Assembly (NCBI GenBank): GCA_030696545.1
Contig: JAUYSA010000469.1
Location: 1-10,323 of the forward strand
Length of the DNA: 10,323 bases
Source of the DNA: Hyphomonadaceae bacterium
Lineage (GTDB): Bacteria > Pseudomonadota > Alphaproteobacteria > Caulobacterales > Hyphomonadaceae
Reading direction: 5' to 3'
Shown: piece by piece, positions 6,893 to 10,323 of the stretch
How positions within the stretch are numbered: position 1 is the first letter of the stretch
Layout of the letters: every line of letters starts with the position of its first letter
Translations under genes and position numbers: made by a program
The notes under the pieces: model-generated
Database searches by the model: none
The model's input: the letters and a program-made list of their open reading frames with translations, nothing else
Told to the model about the DNA's origin: nothing

Positions 6893-6900
6893 GGCTTTCC

Positions 6901-7551
6901 TTACCCTGTCTCAAGACCGCTGAGCAGATCCGCGCGCTCAGCCGACAGGGCGGATTTAAGAGAGCGGCGAGCCCGAGACAGGAGGCTTTCCAGCGCATCA
7001 ACGCTGACACCCAGGATCTCAGCTGCCTCGATATTGCTCCGGTCTTGATAATAGCAAAGCACGAGCGCCGCGCGCTGACGTTCTGGAAGCGCTTGCAGCG
7101 CGCCGCGCACCCGCTCGCGCCGCTGCCGGTCGTCGAGCGCGCGTGTAGCCGAAGCACGAACGTCAGGCGTGTCGGGCGAGACCTCGCCCCCCTGCCGCCC
7201 GCGACGGCGCAACCTGTCCAGACAGAGGTTCATCGCCACCCTGTGCATCCACGTCTCGAACTTCGCCTGCCCAGGCTGCCACGCGCCCGCGTGCCTCCAG
7301 ACGCGAAGGAACACTTCCTGCGCCACATCCTCGGCTTCAGCGTGATCGCCGAGCATCCTGCGAGCGAGACCGACCATGCGCGGAAGGTGACGGCGCACGA
7401 GTTCGGCCGCGGCGCGCTTGTCGCCGGCGCCAACGCGACGCACCAATTCTTCGTCCGGATCCCGCATGGCCTTGAAGCCAACTCCGCGAGTCGAAAAACC
7501 GCCCTTTTGGGCAAGGTGTTCAAGACTGAACTGCTCTTCACGTTTATGCAT
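6901..7551 (-). CDS. ECF-type (group 4) RNA polymerase sigma factor
   Basis: The protein directs RNA polymerase to a stress or envelope regulon. Sigma region 2 covers about residues 47-117 (HLPRMVGLARRMLGDHAEAEDVAQEVFLRVWRH, helix 2.2-2.4 type, through FETWMHRVAMNLCLDRLRRR). An acidic, proline-bearing linker follows, then region 4 at about 145-200 (LPERQRAALVLCYYQDRSNIEAAEILGVSVDALESLLSRARRSLK), which contains the helix-turn-helix. There is no region 1.1 or 3 and no extra C-terminal sensor domain. The first 28 residues do not look sigma-like; a start at the ATG at 7465-7467 (MRDPDEELVRRV) gives a more typical length of 188. Neither start has a well-spaced Shine-Dalgarno, so the longer form is given provisionally. 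It heads a cassette with its likely anti-sigma factor and a periplasmic protein. No clear ECF promoter pattern was seen in the 83-nt gap upstream. Confidence 0.93.
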   Translation of the reverse strand: MHKREEQFSLEHLAQKGGFSTRGVGFKAMRDPDEELVRRVGAGDKRAAAELVRRHLPRMVGLARRMLGDHAEAEDVAQEVFLRVWRHAGAWQPGQAKFETWMHRVAMNLCLDRLRRRGRQGGEVSPDTPDVRASATRALDDRQRRERVRGALQALPERQRAALVLCYYQDRSNIEAAEILGVSVDALESLLSRARRSLKSALSAERADLLSGLETG

Positions 7552-7634
7552 CCTGCCGCAGCATTTGCCGAGCGTTGATTGCTCTTCGGCGGAGCCGATC
7601 CACAGCGCGGCAGGCTATCTCCGTATTCGGAAGT
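7552..7634 (-). other. Intergenic gap between glnE and the sigma cassette
   Basis: These 83 nt separate the glnE stop from the longer sigma-factor start. No hairpin followed by a T-run is present, only a 4-bp CGGC/GCCG stem, so glnE transcripts may read through. I found no convincing GGAAC/CGTC-type autoregulatory ECF promoter. If the shorter sigma start at 7467 is right, the leader is 167 nt. Confidence 0.4.
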
Positions 7635-10323
7635 TCAAACGGGGCTTGCAGGCTCTTCCGTCGTAAGCGGCCCCAGTTTCCGCGTCCTGAGAGCCGCGAC
7701 AGCGCCCTGGATCTCCAGGAGTCGAGCCTCCAACACAGAAAAGTCCTTCAAAGCCAGATGATTGGCCAACCAGGCCTTGAGGCCAGCTGATGCGCTATCC
7801 GGCTCGAACTTGTCCCCCGATGCAATGCGCAGCGCCTGCTGAAGGTTGAGCTGGAACGTCAGCCCCTCGGCCAGCACGGCCGCCTCGCCCGGCGCCAGCC
7901 GACCCGCCGCTGCAATCGCCCGGATGGCGTCCATGGACGTGGGGATCACAGCGCCGGGAACATCGGCTGCGGACAGCAGGATCGCGTGCTGGATCACAAA
8001 CTCAATATCGACTAATCCGCCTGGCGCCAGCTTGATATCCCACTGAGAGCGCGCGGGACGCTCGCGCGCCATCCGCCGGCGCATATCGGCGACATCTTCA
8101 GTAATCTTCGGATCGGCCGCCTTGGTGCGCAAAGCATCTCGCGCGGCCTCGACAATGCGCCGCCCAAGATCAGCGTCGCCCGCCACGGGACGGATGCGCG
8201 TCAAGGCCATGAACTCCCACGTCCAGGCATCTTCAAGATAATAGCGCTCGAACGATGAGAACCGCACCGCGACCGGCCCTGCCCGGCCAGATGGCCGCAA
8301 CTGCATATCAACTTCGTACAGAGCGCCTTCCTCGGTCTGCGCTGATAGCGCAGCAATCAGGCGTTGCACGAAGCGCGTGGCGAGGCTTCCGGCGCTTTCG
8401 TCTTCAGGTTCGTAGATCAGCATCAGGTCAAGATCGGATGTCGCAGTCAGCTCGCGTCCACCGAACTTTCCAAGCGCGCACACAGACCACTTTCCGATCC
8501 GGCCAGAAAAGCGGGAAAGTACGTCCTGCTCGCAGACATCTGCGAGGCAGGAAACGCACGCATCCGCCAGGTCTGCATAAGCAATGCCTGCCTCGGCAGC
8601 GCCGATTGCCCCTTGCAGCAACTGATAGCCAATGCGAAAAGCTTCCTCGCGATGAAACCGCCTCGCAACATTGAGTCGTACTTCAAAGCCCTCGACACGA
8701 TTCAACTGATCGCGAAGCCGCGCCTCGCGTGCGCCTGCTGGATCGCTTTGTGCCGGAGCACGGAAAGATGGCTCCAGCATCGAATCCATCAGTGCGGGCC
8801 TACGGGCAAGGTCAGCAGCCAACTTTGGTGCAAAGGACATTGTCTCGATCACATCGCGCGCGAGAGCCGGCTCGGCCAGCATCAACGACATGACCTGCAC
8901 GCCTGAACCAAGACCCGAAAAGAACTCCTGGAAGCGCTCGAACGCGGCATCCGGCTCGCCCGCCTTGGACATGGCTTCAAGCAGGCGTGGCCCCAGCGAT
9001 GTTAGAAGCTGCTGCGCGCGGGCTGACCGCGTGGCAGGAATGCTGCCGCGATGCCATTGCTGGAAAACGTGGATGATCCGCGCCGGATCACTGAACCCCA
9101 TCGTGCTCAACGTTTCCACGGTACCCGGATCGTCATCCACACCTGTGAAAACGAGATTGCCTGCCACCCCCGACAAGCGCTCCTCCGTCGCAAACAGGTT
9201 TGAATAAACGCCATGCACGCGACGCCTGACGGCCGCAATATCTGCTTCAAACCTGGACTGCTCGGAGTAGCCGGACAGTGCCGCAATCGCAGCGCGCTTC
9301 TCTGTCGAAAGAGGAAGGTGATGCGTCTGCTCGTCGTTTAGCATCTGTATCCGATGCTCCACAGAGCGCAGGAAATCATACGCGCGGGATAGGTCTTCCG
9401 AGACGTCCTGCGCGATGATGCCGGATGCTGCCATAACGCACAAAGCATCCTTGGTACGCGGCGTACGAAGCTCGGGGCGTCGTCCGCCAAGGATAAGCTG
9501 CTGGACCTGCGCGAAGAACTCGATCTCACGCACGCCACCGCGCCCGAGCTTCACATCGAAGTCAGTCGATCCAAGCTCGGCGTGACCACCGTGGGAGTGG
9601 ATCTGGCGCTTGATGGAGTGGATGTCTGCGATAGCCCAGTAGTCGAGATGGCGCCGCCATACATAAGGCTGCAGCTCCTTAAGGTAGGTCTCACCTGCTG
9701 TAACGTCTCCGGCACAGACGCGCGCCTTGATGTGGGCCATCCGCTCCCAATTCTGCCCGACGCTCTCATAGTAACTTGTCGCAAACTGCGTAGAAAGCGC
9801 TGGGCTTGTCGATGATGGGTCAGGCCGCAGCCTTAAGTCGACCCGAAACACGTAGCCCTCCACTGTTCGCTCATCGAGCACGCGAACAAGATCGCGGGCA
9901 ATGCGAGCCATGCCCTCCTTCACCCGCAGTCCCTTGATAGGCAGGACGTCGAGGTCGAACAGCAGGATCAGGTCGATGTCGCTCGAATAGTTCAACTCGC
10001 GGGCGCCCATCTTGCCCATGGCCAGGACGAACAAGCCGGGCATCTCGTCGCTGGCCCGCACTTCGCCGAATGAACCAGATGCCCACGCCGAACCAATGGC
10101 CAGACGCAACGCAGATCGCACCGAAAGGTCTGCCAACCTGGTAAGCCGCTCGACCACATCGTCGAGACTCCAGACTCCCGAAAGATCGCCCGCCGCAATA
10201 GCCATATGCGCGGCCTCTTTCGCCAGACGCATCTGGCGCATGGGAATATCCAGCGGGCCAGACATGGCACCAGCTGCTTCCATATCAATCAATGCAGCTG
10301 CCAGCACGCCCTCCGGCCCGGCT
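7635..10323 (-). CDS. glnE: Bifunctional glutamine synthetase adenylyltransferase/adenylyl-removing enzyme, 5'-truncated
   Basis: The enzyme attaches AMP to, and removes it from, glutamine synthetase (GlnA) according to nitrogen status, under PII control, in the cytosol. The frame stays open to the window end (..AGPEGVLAAALIDME), so the start lies beyond; the GTG at 10305-10307 is internal. Counting from there, the N-terminal de-adenylylating nucleotidyltransferase has GKMGARELNYSSDIDL (98-112) with the DxD pair, FRVDLRLRPD (154-163) and KLGRGGVREIEFF (253-265). The C-terminal adenylylating domain has GKFGGRELTATSDLDL (613-628), YEVDMQLRPSG (664-674) and KLAPGGLVDIEF (759-770). Both catalytic halves look intact. 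About 895 residues are visible, against roughly 946 in E. coli, so probably 50-100 are missing. The C-terminus follows the family, ending shortly after the last helical bundle. Downstream lies the sigma cassette on the same strand. Confidence 0.97.
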   Translation of the reverse strand, partial: AGPEGVLAAALIDMEAAGAMSGPLDIPMRQMRLAKEAAHMAIAAGDLSGVWSLDDVVERLTRLADLSVRSALRLAIGSAWASGSFGEVRASDEMPGLFVLAMGKMGARELNYSSDIDLILLFDLDVLPIKGLRVKEGMARIARDLVRVLDERTVEGYVFRVDLRLRPDPSSTSPALSTQFATSYYESVGQNWERMAHIKARVCAGDVTAGETYLKELQPYVWRRHLDYWAIADIHSIKRQIHSHGGHAELGSTDFDVKLGRGGVREIEFFAQVQQLILGGRRPELRTPRTKDALCVMAASGIIAQDVSEDLSRAYDFLRSVEHRIQMLNDEQTHHLPLSTEKRAAIAALSGYSEQSRFEADIAAVRRRVHGVYSNLFATEERLSGVAGNLVFTGVDDDPGTVETLSTMGFSDPARIIHVFQQWHRGSIPATRSARAQQLLTSLGPRLLEAMSKAGEPDAAFERFQEFFSGLGSGVQVMSLMLAEPALARDVIETMSFAPKLAADLARRPALMDSMLEPSFRAPAQSDPAGAREARLRDQLNRVEGFEVRLNVARRFHREEAFRIGYQLLQGAIGAAEAGIAYADLADACVSCLADVCEQDVLSRFSGRIGKWSVCALGKFGGRELTATSDLDLMLIYEPEDESAGSLATRFVQRLIAALSAQTEEGALYEVDMQLRPSGRAGPVAVRFSSFERYYLEDAWTWEFMALTRIRPVAGDADLGRRIVEAARDALRTKAADPKITEDVADMRRRMARERPARSQWDIKLAPGGLVDIEFVIQHAILLSAADVPGAVIPTSMDAIRAIAAAGRLAPGEAAVLAEGLTFQLNLQQALRIASGDKFEPDSASAGLKAWLANHLALKDFSVLEARLLEIQGAVAALRTRKLGPLTTEEPASPV

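Noticed and set aside
6880..7578. Open frame of 232 codons on the + strand opposite the sigma factor.
   Set aside because: It lies opposite the sigma gene, whose regions 2 and 4 are unmistakable, and the + frame has no recognisable domain or ribosome site.
1..10323. Search for a mobile element, CRISPR array, toxin-antitoxin pair or phage genes.
   Set aside because: No direct-repeat array, transposase, integrase or tRNA-adjacent att-like repeat was seen, and coding style looks uniform across the window.

Overview
The window comes from an alphaproteobacterium with a Caulobacter-type cell cycle, most plausibly Caulobacterales, Hyphomonadaceae or a relative. The grounds are high-GC coding, a PleC/DivJ/PdhS-family histidine kinase, an exact CtrA-type motif (TTAA-N7-TTAACC) with GANTC (CcrM-type) sites in front of it, and an alphaproteobacterial-looking glnE. 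The species cannot be named from this sequence alone.

Layout. The left half is on the + strand: the 3' two-thirds of pepN (aminopeptidase N, cut by the window start), then a PAS-EAL cyclic-di-GMP phosphodiesterase candidate, a single-domain receiver with an arginine-rich tail (14 nt downstream, probably the same operon), and a large membrane-bound PleC-like hybrid-free histidine kinase with its own promoter region. The right half is on the - strand and converges on the kinase with a 1-nt gap. Read in its own direction it has glnE (cut by the window end), then, after 83 nt, a tight three-gene cassette: an ECF-type sigma factor, a one-pass membrane protein that is probably its anti-sigma factor, and a one-pass periplasmic protein of the Metal_resist/CnrX-like type. 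Gaps inside the cassette are 7-8 nt, and each downstream ribosome-binding site overlaps or adjoins the stop codon of the gene before it.

How the genes may work together. The EAL enzyme, the receiver and the PleC-like kinase would form a signalling group linking c-di-GMP turnover to the CtrA/DivK cell-cycle phosphorelay. This is inferred from neighbourhood, domains and CtrA-like sites in front of both transcription units. The sigma/anti-sigma/periplasmic-protein cassette resembles the order of parts in Cupriavidus CnrYXH envelope or metal sensing, but the periplasmic protein has no obvious metal-ligand cluster. pepN and glnE are housekeeping genes for peptide breakdown and for adenylylation control of glutamine synthetase.

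There is no sign of a mobile element, CRISPR array, tRNA or rRNA. No stretch longer than about 120 nt lacks a gene.
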